In this document: positions 17,194 through 25,829 of the stretch, piece after piece
Layout of the letters: each line of letters begins with the position of its first letter
Position numbering within the stretch: position 1 is the stretch's first letter
NCBI RefSeq assembly: GCF_000732625.1
Contig: NZ_JPJI01000032.1
Span: 434,001-498,000 of the forward strand
Direction: 5' to 3'
DNA: 64,000 nt
DNA from: Nonlabens ulvanivorans
GTDB lineage: Bacteria; Bacteroidota; Bacteroidia; Flavobacteriales; Flavobacteriaceae
Made by a program: the position numbers and the translations under genes
The notes under the pieces: model-generated
What the model was told of the DNA's origin: nothing
Databases searched by the model: none
Seen by the model: the letters and a program-made list of their open reading frames with translations, nothing else

Positions 17194-17565
17194 ACACATA
17201 CATTTATGCACCATGTCGTGCGCTGGTATCTAATATTCGCAATTCTACTATATAGTAGGCTCATATTATTCCTCATGCAGCACGCATCTGTAATTCGTGA
17301 GATCTAATAAAACATTTGTAACGACAATAGAAATCCATATAAACAGTTAGAAATAGCCTTTAGTGTTCTCTAAACATATAATTGAGCGCCCTAAATATAT
17401 CTTTCAGAAATCGCTCGCAATGACGATATATTACTAAACACAGTGATCTCCTACTTCCTTACAATAGTAAACTAGTCAACATTATACAAAATCCCAAAAT
17501 AAAAAAATCCCATCTCAATAAAGAGATGGGATTTAAAGCATTGGTTAGTTAGTAATGCTTAATAA
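17194..17565. other. Intergenic region without a recognised gene
   Basis: No ORF, tRNA or promoter stood out. The only clear element is the terminator at its right end (17505-17534). The segment at 17411-17426 reads TCGCTCGCAATGACGA, whose complement resembles the CGTCATTGCGAGCGA core of dispersed palindromic repeats known in several bacteria; just one copy occurs here. Confidence 0.5.
17505..17534 (-). terminator. Intrinsic terminator of the OmpA/PorP operon
   Basis: Stem AAATCCCATCTC/GAGATGGGATTT with a 6-nt loop. On the minus strand it is followed by a run of seven T, downstream of the OmpA-family gene. Confidence 0.88.
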
Positions 17566-19443
17566 TTATCTTTTTGTAATCGTAAACTCAGATCTACGAG
17601 ACAACTCATATTCTGCAGAAGTACATTTTTGAGAAGCACAATCCATTACTGGGTTTGCCTCACCACGACCTAGCGCAGTCAAGCGACTTGCGTCTACTCC
17701 TTGCGACACTACATAAGCCACAATTGACTCAGCACGACGTTGTGTAAGTGCAAGGTTATAAGAATCAGATCCTCTGATATCTGCATAAGTCTCTGCCATT
17801 ACTTCTAGTTCTGGATATTTCTTCATAAATGAAACCAAACGATCCAATTCTAGAGCTGCATCAGGACGGATATTTGAAGCATCTAAATCAAAATAAATTT
17901 TGTTTAATATGATTTTCTCATCAATTACCGGTGGATCTGGAATAATAGGCTCCATGTTTACAGTAACCATAGCAGTTGCTTCTTCAGCAACGCTTAAGTC
18001 AGATTGTCCACTTTCATACTGATCTTTAACACCACGAGCAACAAATTCTTTATTACACTCTGTAGTAAACATTGCTTTTCCTTCACCATCTGTAGTCTGA
18101 CTAGGTAAGCTATTACCATCTGCATCTTGTAAAGAAACAATAGCACCTGGAATAGGCTGATTAGTTTGTGCATCAATAGCGGTTACCGTAACAGCAACTT
18201 CACAAATTTCGATGCGATTCACTGCATAGATATCATCACTTCCTTTTCCACCTTTACGGTTAGAAGAAACAAAACCTTTACCTGTTTCTTCTGAATATGT
18301 GAAAGCAAAATCATCCATTACAGAGTTTACAGGAGAACCTAAGTTAGAAACTTTACCGTCTTTGTATTTAAATACGTCTAGACCACCTAATCCTAAGTGA
18401 CCGTTTGAAGAGAAGTAAAGTGTACCATCTTCAGCAATCCATGGGAATGAATCATCACCTGCAGTATTAACTGTAGGTCCTAAATTTACTGGGTTTGATA
18501 TTTTACCATTCTTAAGACTCGCTTTATAGATATCAGTTCCACCTTGTCCACCTGGCGCTTCACTTGCAAAGAAAATTGCTTTTCCATCTGCAGTAATACT
18601 AGGATGACCTACACCGTATTCTTGACTTTCTAGAGAAGTAGTTCTTACATCTCTCCACTCGCCACCAGCTTTAACAGCTCTGTAAATATTCAATTTACTC
18701 TCGCCATCACTAGCTTTTTCATAATCTCCATCGATATAATCTACACGAGTAAAGAACATATATTTCCCGTCAGGTGTAATATCTAATGTACCTTCATGAT
18801 ATTTAGTATTTACATCACCATCAAGAAGTTTACCTTCACCAGGCATTCCGTTTTCATCAACAGATGCTTCATAGATATCTAAGTAAGGTTCTTTATTCCA
18901 TGCATAGTTTGCACGCTTATTATTACGAGCACTTGCAAAGTAAATTTTATCACCTATTTTTTGTGCAGCAAAATCACTTGCTTCACCATTAAGTCCTAAA
19001 GCCTCAGCAGTATAAGCTGGGTTCATTCCTGTAATGTCTGCTAGGTAATTAGGGTTTGCTTTAAAGGCTTTAGCACGATCATCATTAGGCACCATCCCAG
19101 CAAACTGGTTCATGATAGTATTAGAAAGATCATATTTTTGATTAGCCTTTAAAGTTTGAGCATATCTGTAAAGAGTCTCTGCTTGAGGATTCTTATTAGT
19201 AGCTCTTTTATAAAATTGCTCTGCACTTTTAAAGTCACTATTAAAGAAATAAGAGTTTCCTAGGTTAGTATAAACGTGTTGAGAACGCTCTCCATTTTTA
19301 ATGAGTTTCTCATAAGCTTTTGCAGCATCCACATAACGCAGTTGCTCATATAGTTTGTCTGCTTTTTTAGTTGCATCGCTTTGTGCATTTACTTGAAATG
19401 AGCCAGCGATAATTATTAAGAGTAGTAAATATATTTTTTTCAT
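17566..19443 (-). CDS. OmpA family protein with TPR and PD40 repeats (PorE-like)
   Basis: Exported peptidoglycan-associated protein of 625 residues. Domains in order: signal peptide (ending VNAQ), TPR region (about 25-130, LGNSYFFNSDFKSAEQFYKRA), PD40 beta-propeller blades (about 150-405, such as ITPDGKYMFFTRVDY and IAEDGTLYFSSNGHLGLGGLDVF), a carboxypeptidase-regulatory-like fold (about 415-495) and a C-terminal OmpA domain (IYFDLDASNIRPDA, LTQRRAESIVAYVVSQGV). This architecture matches PorE-type proteins and the OmpA partners of PorP/SprF proteins in type IX secretion and gliding. It lies 22 nt downstream of a PorP/SprF gene, so the pair likely anchors a surface structure to the wall. Confidence 0.9.
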   Translation of the reverse strand: MKKIYLLLLIIIAGSFQVNAQSDATKKADKLYEQLRYVDAAKAYEKLIKNGERSQHVYTNLGNSYFFNSDFKSAEQFYKRATNKNPQAETLYRYAQTLKANQKYDLSNTIMNQFAGMVPNDDRAKAFKANPNYLADITGMNPAYTAEALGLNGEASDFAAQKIGDKIYFASARNNKRANYAWNKEPYLDIYEASVDENGMPGEGKLLDGDVNTKYHEGTLDITPDGKYMFFTRVDYIDGDYEKASDGESKLNIYRAVKAGGEWRDVRTTSLESQEYGVGHPSITADGKAIFFASEAPGGQGGTDIYKASLKNGKISNPVNLGPTVNTAGDDSFPWIAEDGTLYFSSNGHLGLGGLDVFKYKDGKVSNLGSPVNSVMDDFAFTYSEETGKGFVSSNRKGGKGSDDIYAVNRIEICEVAVTVTAIDAQTNQPIPGAIVSLQDADGNSLPSQTTDGEGKAMFTTECNKEFVARGVKDQYESGQSDLSVAEEATAMVTVNMEPIIPDPPVIDEKIILNKIYFDLDASNIRPDAALELDRLVSFMKKYPELEVMAETYADIRGSDSYNLALTQRRAESIVAYVVSQGVDASRLTALGRGEANPVMDCASQKCTSAEYELSRRSEFTITKR

Positions 19444-19465
19444 GATATTCTTTCTTTGCTGGTTA

Positions 19466-20383
19466 TTAGAAGAAACGTGGTGATTGCATCACTTTACGAG
19501 GGAAATTCAAGTCATAAGTCAAGAAGATTTCATGTGAAGAATTTGCCGCTACCTGTATATCTGATACCACGCGGTCATATGCATAACCTACCTTTACATT
19601 ATCAGTAAGTTGCATACCTACTAGACCACTGAAAGAGTCTTCATATCTGTAAGATACACCTACTTCAAACTTATTATTAAATAATACGTTTGTGTTTAAA
19701 TCAAAGCTTAATGGAGAATCAAAAGCTCCTTTAACCATTGCATGTGGCTTTAATTTGATGTTTTCATTAATATCAAATACATATCCACCCGTTAAGAAAT
19801 AATGTTGTGTTTCAGAACCAAAGGTTAAACCGTCCTCATCTAAGTGAGTACTATTTAACATATTAGGAACAGAAAAACCAGCATACCAGTTATCTCCATA
19901 AAGGAAAGCACCTGCACCCAGATTTAAGTACTGTTCGTTTAATTGCTCACTAAACAATGGATCACCTGGCTGTGTAGTGTTCACAAAGTTAAGATTCACA
20001 TCGTGGAAAGTAACACCAGCTTTAAGACCTAGAGATAATGTTGTTTTCTTTCCAACTTGTAATTTATAAGAGAAATCTCCATAGAAGTTTTTCTCTTTAA
20101 CTGGTCCTATTTGATCAGAAATTACAGAAAGACCTACACCTACTCGATCGCCTATTGGAGTACTACCAGAAAAGGTAAGTGTCTCTGGCGCACCAGTTAC
20201 ACCAGTCCATTGTTGACGGTAAAGAGTTGTAAGAGTTAAGCCATCTCTTGTACCAGCATATGCTGGGTTAATGACATTTTGGTTGTACATGTACTGTGTG
20301 TACTGAGGATCTTGTTGAGCGTGAAGTACGCTGGTTCCGGACAAGACAAGGAAAATCCCCATGGCAAGTAATTTTCTCATCAT
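19466..20383 (-). CDS. PorP/SprF family type IX secretion membrane protein
   Basis: Outer-membrane beta-barrel protein of the PorP/SprF family, 305 residues. The signature follows the signal peptide: QQDPQYTQYMYNQNVINPAYAGTRDGL, then QQWTGVTGAPETLTFSGSTPIGDRVGVGLSV. SprF-type proteins help type IX secretion export or hold large adhesins at the surface, and they usually sit beside an adhesin gene with a type B C-terminal domain. No adhesin gene is present here; only the OmpA/PD40 protein follows. It may serve an adhesin encoded elsewhere. Confidence 0.93.
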   Translation of the reverse strand: MMRKLLAMGIFLVLSGTSVLHAQQDPQYTQYMYNQNVINPAYAGTRDGLTLTTLYRQQWTGVTGAPETLTFSGSTPIGDRVGVGLSVISDQIGPVKEKNFYGDFSYKLQVGKKTTLSLGLKAGVTFHDVNLNFVNTTQPGDPLFSEQLNEQYLNLGAGAFLYGDNWYAGFSVPNMLNSTHLDEDGLTFGSETQHYFLTGGYVFDINENIKLKPHAMVKGAFDSPLSFDLNTNVLFNNKFEVGVSYRYEDSFSGLVGMQLTDNVKVGYAYDRVVSDIQVAANSSHEIFLTYDLNFPRKVMQSPRFF

Positions 20384-20486
20384 TATAGAGTTAGTTTTTT
20401 GGGTTGCACAAGTTAGTTTTATGGTTCTAAATATACTACTATGCTATCAATTGCGACTTACATAGTGACCTGATTTTATAATATCT

Positions 20487-20502
20487 CGCTTTCGCGAAAG
20501 CG
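20487..20502. repeat. CTTTCGCGAAAG palindrome family
   Basis: CGCTTTCGCGAAAGCG, perfect over 16 bases, in the 290-bp gap between the PorP/SprF start and the end of the second EEP gene. Nothing else was recognised in this gap. Confidence 0.85.
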
Positions 20503-20673
20503 TAATTTTTAACCTATCCATTGATAATCAACTATTAAAGGCTAAACATTAACATTATACTATATCATCAATTATTTACTTAGAAGACCGAATATAGAAA
20601 AAATACATCGCCTATATTGTTTAACAATTTCTTTATAGATTAAAAGCAACGTTTCACAGACGAAATGATTCAA

Positions 20674-21663
20674 TTAGTTTCTACGTAGTATCATATATAC
20701 AGGAAAATGATCAGAATAACCTCCTTTATAGGTTTTACCAACAAATGTGCGCGCTGGTTGACCTCGATATTTCCCTTTCCATTGCCTCAACATAATGTCA
20801 TCAAAAATGTCTGCTTGATGAAAGTATAAAGCATCTGGCACATCATTAATTAAACTGTCACTAACCATAATTTGATCAAAAAGATTCCATTTAAAATTAT
20901 GATTTAAACTACCTCTATGAAATTTTTTAAGCGGCGCGGTGACATTTTGAAAACCGTGTGGCAGGATTTCATTGCGTATACTATCGTTTTCTGGATCATC
21001 ATTAAAATCTCCCATTACAATAATATTAGTGCCTTCTAGTAAATGCTTCGCTTGATTAGTTCGATCATTTTGTGGATCTACATGATTGATATGATCCATT
21101 AACTGCTTGGCTACAGTTACTCGCTTTTCATTTGTAGAGTCTGCTCCATCTCTTCTAGACGGCCAGTGGTTCACATATATATGTAATGGCATACCAGATA
21201 AAAAACCTTTTACATATAATATATCACGGGTACGGTCTGGCTCATCATTAGGCATAGTTACATCGACAGCTATCGGTGTAGAGGATTGCACTGTAAATAT
21301 TTTTTTACTGTACAATAAGGCTACATCAATTCCTCGCTCATCTGGGCTATTATAATGTATGATACCATAATCTCCTTTAACCAGTTTAGGCTGTTGTATT
21401 AAATCTTCAAGAACTTTTTCATTTTCCACTTCAGCCACACCTATAATTGCCGGCAACTTACCAGTTTGTAAAACACCTACTTTTGATATCGCTTCACTCA
21501 ATTTTTGCAGCTTTTTCTGGTAACGTTGTGGTGTCCATTGCTTACGACCTTGTGCTGTAAAATCCTGATCTAGTATATCCTCATCATTGTGAACGTCAAA
21601 TAAATTTTCTAAATTGTAGAATGCGACGGTATACTGTTCAAATGCTTGTTGTGAAATTGCCAA
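20674..21663 (-). CDS. Endonuclease/exonuclease/phosphatase family protein, no signal peptide
   Basis: Second EEP-superfamily enzyme, 329 residues, a paralogue of the protein at 10980-12053. Catalytic motifs are intact: TVAFYNLENLFD, GVAEVENEKVLEDL, DERGIDVALLYS, VNHWPSRRDG, MGDFNDDP and YSDHFPVYM. The only workable start is a TTG at 21663 (AISQQAFEQYTVAFYN); no ATG occurs between the upstream stop and the domain and no signal peptide is encoded, in contrast to its paralogue. It may be cytoplasmic, or an N-terminal part may have been lost. It is divergent from hflX. The substrate is unknown. Confidence 0.85.
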   Translation of the reverse strand: MAISQQAFEQYTVAFYNLENLFDVHNDEDILDQDFTAQGRKQWTPQRYQKKLQKLSEAISKVGVLQTGKLPAIIGVAEVENEKVLEDLIQQPKLVKGDYGIIHYNSPDERGIDVALLYSKKIFTVQSSTPIAVDVTMPNDEPDRTRDILYVKGFLSGMPLHIYVNHWPSRRDGADSTNEKRVTVAKQLMDHINHVDPQNDRTNQAKHLLEGTNIIVMGDFNDDPENDSIRNEILPHGFQNVTAPLKKFHRGSLNHNFKWNLFDQIMVSDSLINDVPDALYFHQADIFDDIMLRQWKGKYRGQPARTFVGKTYKGGYSDHFPVYMILRRN

Positions 21664-21778
21664 TACTCTTATTTTTGTAGGGATTTCAAATCTAATACAT
21701 CATCATGCAAATTCTCTCACTATAATAAGAATTACTTTAAGCTTTTATTAATTGTAGAGCAGCTCACTGGCAATCTGT

Positions 21779-21786
21779 TATCTTTG
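21779..21786 (+). promoter_or_regulatory. TAnnTTTG -7 box of hflX
   Basis: TATCTTTG, 22 nt upstream of the hflX ATG, an exact consensus match. Confidence 0.6.
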
Positions 21787-21808
21787 TTAAATAGTTTTAG
21801 AACCATAA

Positions 21809-23035
21809 ATGTTAGAAAGAGAAACACACGAATATGAAAAAGCCATTCTAGTAGGAGTGGTTACCCAACAGCAGACAGAAGAAAAACTTAAAGAATATCT
21901 GGATGAGCTAGAATTCTTAGCTTATACAGCAGGCGCTACTATACACAAGCGTTTTTCTCAAAAAATGCAAAAACCTAATCCTAAAACATTTTTAGGATCT
22001 GGTAAAATGGAAGATATAAAGGCCTATGTAGATGCTCATAATATTGATACGGTAATCTTTGATGATGAGCTAAGTCCTGCACAGCAAAAGAATATTGAGA
22101 AAATTCTAGAAGTTAAAATTATAGATAGAACTTACTTAATCCTAGATATTTTTGCTCAACGTGCAGAGACTAGTTATGCTCGTACACAGGTTGAACTGGC
22201 TCAATATGAATACTTACTGCCTAGACTTGTTGGTCTGTGGACTCACCTTGAGAGACAAAAAGGTGGTATCGGGATGCGTGGTCCTGGAGAAACAGAGATT
22301 GAGACTGACCGTCGTATCGTACGTGACCGTATAACTTTACTCAAAAAGAAATTACTTACTATTGATAAACAAATGGCTACCCAGCGCGGTAACCGTGGTA
22401 AGATGGTACGTGTTGCCTTAGTAGGTTATACAAACGTTGGAAAAAGCACACTAATGAATGTAATTTCAAAAAGTGAGGTTTTTGCAGAAAATAAGTTGTT
22501 TGCAACATTAGACACCACAGTACGTAAAGTTGTTGTAAAAAACCTTCCTTTCTTACTGACAGATACTGTAGGTTTTATACGTAAACTACCTACTCAATTA
22601 GTAGAATCCTTTAAATCAACGCTTGATGAAGTACGTGAATCTGACTTGTTATTGCATGTAGTAGATATTGCTCATGGTAGTTTTGAAGATCACATCGCAT
22701 CAGTAAATAAAATATTAAGCGAGATAGACGCTGTGGATAAACCTACTATCATGGTTTTCAATAAAATCGACCAGTACATTGCCGAGGACTATGATCCAGA
22801 AGATTTACTTGAAGAAAGGACCAGTGCACATTACTCGTTAGAAGAATGGAAGCGCACCTGGATGGCAAGAATGGGTGAAAACGTTGTGTTTATATCGGCC
22901 ATTAATAAAGAGAACATAGACACGTTTAAGAAAAAAGTCTATGATCAAGTTAGAGAAATTCATGTAAAAAGATTTCCTTACAATGCTTTCTTATTTCCAG
23001 ATTGGGAAGACTTAATAGAAACAGAAGAAGAATAA
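21809..23035 (+). CDS. hflX: GTPase HflX
   Basis: Ribosome-associated GTPase HflX, 408 residues, cytoplasmic; the family splits stalled 70S ribosomes. The N-terminal HflX domain has KPNPKTFLGSGKMEDI and the linker has the family tag GPGETEIETDRRIVRDRI. The G domain shows G1 GYTNVGKST, G3 DTVGF and G4 NKID. A short C-terminal tail ends with acidic residues (LIETEEE). It is monocistronic, with its own -7 box and a strong bidirectional terminator. Confidence 0.97.
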   Translation: MLERETHEYEKAILVGVVTQQQTEEKLKEYLDELEFLAYTAGATIHKRFSQKMQKPNPKTFLGSGKMEDIKAYVDAHNIDTVIFDDELSPAQQKNIEKILEVKIIDRTYLILDIFAQRAETSYARTQVELAQYEYLLPRLVGLWTHLERQKGGIGMRGPGETEIETDRRIVRDRITLLKKKLLTIDKQMATQRGNRGKMVRVALVGYTNVGKSTLMNVISKSEVFAENKLFATLDTTVRKVVVKNLPFLLTDTVGFIRKLPTQLVESFKSTLDEVRESDLLLHVVDIAHGSFEDHIASVNKILSEIDAVDKPTIMVFNKIDQYIAEDYDPEDLLEERTSAHYSLEEWKRTWMARMGENVVFISAINKENIDTFKKKVYDQVREIHVKRFPYNAFLFPDWEDLIETEEE

Positions 23036-23051
23036 ACACTTTTAAAACATG

Positions 23052-23086
23052 AAAAAGCCCTTAATCCGATGGATTAAGGGCTTTTT
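23052..23086. terminator. Bidirectional intrinsic terminator
   Basis: AAAAAGCCCTTAATCC pairs perfectly with GGATTAAGGGCTTTTT over a 3-nt loop, between the convergent hflX and DUF3078 genes. Confidence 0.92.
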
Positions 23087-23104
23087 ACTTTAGATAAAAT
23101 TAAA

Positions 23105-24031
23105 TTAGAACTTATAGTTCAAACCTAATAACCAGTATGATTGTAAATCGTTATCTACATTATCAAAATCAAATGTACCTGTAGGATCCTGAGTCGCCGC
23201 AAAATTTACAGCCTCTTGATGATTACCTCTTAAACCAAATTCAAAACCTACACCGATGTTTTTCCATAGTGTATAACCGAAAGAGTTGATCCATGTAAAG
23301 TTGGATAAGTTAGAGCTCTTATAGCTTTGGAATGTAGAAAGATTACTCTTAAAGTTAATAGCTCCTATTTGTCTTGTATAATCTGCAACGATTTTTGCAC
23401 CTAAAGAAGATTCAAAAATATCATCACCACTACTGAAAACAAAGTTATAGTTTAAAGGGTGAATCACCACTACAAGGTTATCTAAAGGAGTCCATGTTGC
23501 ACCAACACCTAGGTCTAGGTATCCAGGATCATTAAAATTGTTAAGTATCGTAGTTCTGTACTCTCCTAATGTAGAAACAGCAAATTTCTCGCTCAACTTG
23601 TAACCATATAATGATTGAATATTAAAAACGTCTGTAGCTTCTTGAAAACTATCATCATCTGTAGCGTCATCTCTATCGTCAAACTTTACCCATTGTAAAT
23701 TCACGTTTAGATTATTTCTCCAGAAATACTTCTCTCTTTTTAAGTTTGCAAATCCGTTTAATGTAACACCTATGTTACCAGAGTTCACATTAGGAGAACC
23801 TTGAGAATACCACTTATCAAAACTTGATAAATTTGCTCCTATAGTACCAAAAGCTCCCTTTTTCCAACCTGGAAGTGCATCTATTTGTGCTTGGATAGCA
23901 TTTGCTCTACCTTGAATTTGAGCAATAGAATCCATTTTTGACGCTTTTAACGCCTTAAGTTCTTCTTCAGTTTGCGCATAAGTACTTACAGTACAAAGTG
24001 CAAATGCAAAAAGTAAAATAATTTTTTTCAT
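23105..24031 (-). CDS. DUF3078 domain-containing protein
   Basis: Predicted outer-membrane beta-barrel protein of 308 residues, DUF3078 family. It has a Sec signal peptide (STYAQ), a short charged helical segment (EEELKALKASKMDSIAQIQ) and then alternating strands including GTIGANLSSFDKWYSQGSPN and YFWRNNLNVNLQW. It ends in YWLLGLNYKF, with a terminal aromatic residue as in many outer-membrane proteins. The family is frequent in Bacteroidota and of unknown function. It follows the suf/DUF2480 genes on the same strand after 89 nt and may have its own promoter. Confidence 0.85.
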   Translation of the reverse strand: MKKIILLFAFALCTVSTYAQTEEELKALKASKMDSIAQIQGRANAIQAQIDALPGWKKGAFGTIGANLSSFDKWYSQGSPNVNSGNIGVTLNGFANLKREKYFWRNNLNVNLQWVKFDDRDDATDDDSFQEATDVFNIQSLYGYKLSEKFAVSTLGEYRTTILNNFNDPGYLDLGVGATWTPLDNLVVVIHPLNYNFVFSSGDDIFESSLGAKIVADYTRQIGAINFKSNLSTFQSYKSSNLSNFTWINSFGYTLWKNIGVGFEFGLRGNHQEAVNFAATQDPTGTFDFDNVDNDLQSYWLLGLNYKF

Positions 24032-24120
24032 AATACTAAATTGAAATGTTATGGCGCGAAATTACCATTTAATTAAAAAAAAGGATTGATTGTCTATTAA
24101 AAAACAGCTCTATCGATAAA

Positions 24121-24630
24121 CTACTTTTTTTTCTTATAAACGGGTACCGCACTACAGGCCTCGCCGTACATTACTGATTTAGCAACACCATGCAGGCGTT
24201 CAGTAATCATCATATAAGCAGTTAGAGGAACTGGCTTATGAGAACAGCCTTTTACGATTACAGGCATATCCATGTATGGATCAAGATTTAACTGATTGAT
24301 AATTGGACTGTATAGACTAGTTTCTAAATCTTCTAATGAGCCCAACACTACTTTTTTAGCGATACCTGTTAACTCCATTTGCACTAACATCCATGCCCAT
24401 TGAGGTATAATGGCGTCTGTAGAGCATTTTACTGCTACATAATGATCTTTATAAGCAGTAAAATCTGTGTTTTTTAAGCTTTCGCGAAAGCGTGATTCTA
24501 CTAACACAATACCTTCCATCAACCACTGAGAAATATCTAGCTCACTGCGCGGTCCTACAGGATAATAATCTTCTAAGTCGATGACCTGAAGTTTTGAGTT
24601 TGCGACTCTATTAATGATCTCGCCTTCCAT
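24121..24630 (-). CDS. DUF2480 family protein
   Basis: Cytoplasmic protein of 169 residues resembling DUF2480. Visible features are VIDLEDYYPVGPRSELDISQWL at the N-terminus, AVKCSTDAIIPQWAWMLVQ in the middle and PVIVKGCSHKPVP with a conserved-looking Cys-His. It starts 3 nt after sufT in the SUF cluster, which suggests a link to iron-sulfur assembly; its function is not known. A CTTTCGCGAAAG palindrome is read here as RFRES, a different frame from other genes. The C-terminus is a run of lysines. Confidence 0.85.
   Translation of the reverse strand: MEGEIINRVANSKLQVIDLEDYYPVGPRSELDISQWLMEGIVLVESRFRESLKNTDFTAYKDHYVAVKCSTDAIIPQWAWMLVQMELTGIAKKVVLGSLEDLETSLYSPIINQLNLDPYMDMPVIVKGCSHKPVPLTAYMMITERLHGVAKSVMYGEACSAVPVYKKKK
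24478..24492. repeat. CTTTCGCGAAAG palindrome family, inside the DUF2480 gene
   Basis: GCTTTCGCGAAAGCG, exact. It is translated on the minus strand as RFRES, a frame not used by the AFAKA copies. Confidence 0.85.
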
Positions 24631-24633
24631 GTT

Positions 24634-24954
24634 CTAGAGCATTCCTAGTTCAAGCTTAGCTTCTTCACTCATAAGGTCTTTATTCCATGGTGGATCAAAT
24701 GTAATTTCCACCTCAGCATCGTTGACTTCTTTGAGAGTTTTTACTTTCTCCTCAACTTCTACTGGCAGCGTTTCTGCTACTGGACAGTTAGGTGAAGTTA
24801 ATGTCATCAATATTTTAACGTCAGCATCACTGCTCACCATGACATCATATATAAGGCCTAGCTCATAGATGTCCACAGGAATTTCTGGGTCATATATGGT
24901 TTTTAAAACCTTAACTACTTTTTCTCCTATTTCTTGTCCGTTGATCTCTTCCAT
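24634..24954 (-). CDS. sufT: SufT/MIP18-family Fe-S assembly protein (DUF59)
   Basis: DUF59 (MIP18-like) protein of 106 residues. The conserved DPEIPVDIYELGLIYDV stretch and the reactive-cysteine motif LTSPNCPVAETLP are present. SufT-type proteins help mature iron-sulfur proteins. It is spaced 2 nt from sufE and 3 nt from the DUF2480 gene in a tight minus-strand operon. Confidence 0.93.
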   Translation of the reverse strand: MEEINGQEIGEKVVKVLKTIYDPEIPVDIYELGLIYDVMVSSDADVKILMTLTSPNCPVAETLPVEVEEKVKTLKEVNDAEVEITFDPPWNKDLMSEEAKLELGML

Positions 24955-24956
24955 AA

Positions 24957-25382
24957 TTAGCTCAATTGAGATTGATATGCTACTGCATACATTTTAAGTT
25001 GTTTTATCATGGAAACTAATCCATTTGCTCTAGTAGGTGAAAGATGTTCTTTTAAACCTATTTGATCTATAAAAGCCGTGTCTGCAGCGATAATATCTGC
25101 TGGTTTCTGACCAGACCACGCTCTAATAAGTATTGCAATAATTCCTTTAGTAATAATCGCATCGCTGTCCGCACTAAATTTCACTTTATCTTCTTCAAGA
25201 TCTGCATGTACCCAAACTTTAGACTGACAACCTTTTATGATATTATCTTCGGTTTTGTACTGCTCATCTATAACAGGAACGCTTTTCCCTAGATCTATCA
25301 TGTATTCATAGCGGTCCATCCAGTCGTCAAACATGGCAAACTCTTCTACGATTTCGTTCTGTATGTCTTGAATGCTAGCCAT
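24957..25382 (-). CDS. sufE: Cysteine desulfuration protein SufE
   Basis: Sulfur acceptor SufE, 141 residues. It takes persulfide from SufS and passes it to SufB. The active cysteine is in IIKGCQSKVWV (about residue 51), and the C-terminal LKEHLSPTRANGLVSMI motif is typical. Its ATG overlaps the stop of the META lipoprotein gene by one base (TAATG), implying coupled translation. Confidence 0.95.
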   Translation of the reverse strand: MASIQDIQNEIVEEFAMFDDWMDRYEYMIDLGKSVPVIDEQYKTEDNIIKGCQSKVWVHADLEEDKVKFSADSDAIITKGIIAILIRAWSGQKPADIIAADTAFIDQIGLKEHLSPTRANGLVSMIKQLKMYAVAYQSQLS

Positions 25383-25774
25383 TATTGTTTTACTGCTGTA
25401 ATTATAATATCGCCTGATGCGTTTAAAAGTTCTAATCCTTCTTTAGTAGGGCTTACTTCAACAACCTTTGCAAGATGACTCATATAATCTCTCTCGATCT
25501 CATGCACATCTCTACACATCATTTTAGTTCCCATTAAAGGACCGATAGTCACTTTTCCTTTCCCTAAGTACTCAAAAGAACCACCATAGTTGTTACATGC
25601 TGACTTACCAGATATGCGATTCTCTTCTCCCATCTCAATGGTTAATGTGATATCTTGTTCTGAATAATCATTTTCTCCTACCAGTACCACGTCATAACTA
25701 CCTGCAACATCTTGTTCATCACAACTGGTTAATGTAAAAAGTGTTAGACTAAAAAGTAATGTAAATATTCTCAT
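25382..25774 (-). CDS. META domain lipoprotein
   Basis: Lipoprotein of 130 residues with a META (HslJ-like) domain. The lipobox is LTSC (Cys18). Domain features are ISGKSACNNYGGSFEY and GPLMGTKMMCRDVHEIERDYMSHLAKV, including the paired cysteines usual in META proteins. HslJ-like proteins are linked to stress or heat resistance, but the mechanism is unclear. It sits between sufS and sufE and overlaps sufE by one base, so it is part of the operon although it is an envelope protein. Confidence 0.9.
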   Translation of the reverse strand: MRIFTLLFSLTLFTLTSCDEQDVAGSYDVVLVGENDYSEQDITLTIEMGEENRISGKSACNNYGGSFEYLGKGKVTIGPLMGTKMMCRDVHEIERDYMSHLAKVVEVSPTKEGLELLNASGDIIITAVKQ

Positions 25775-25829
25775 TTTAATTTGTTTTAAGGTATACTGAT
25801 TAAGTAGTCTTCAAAGATAATGAAGTCTA

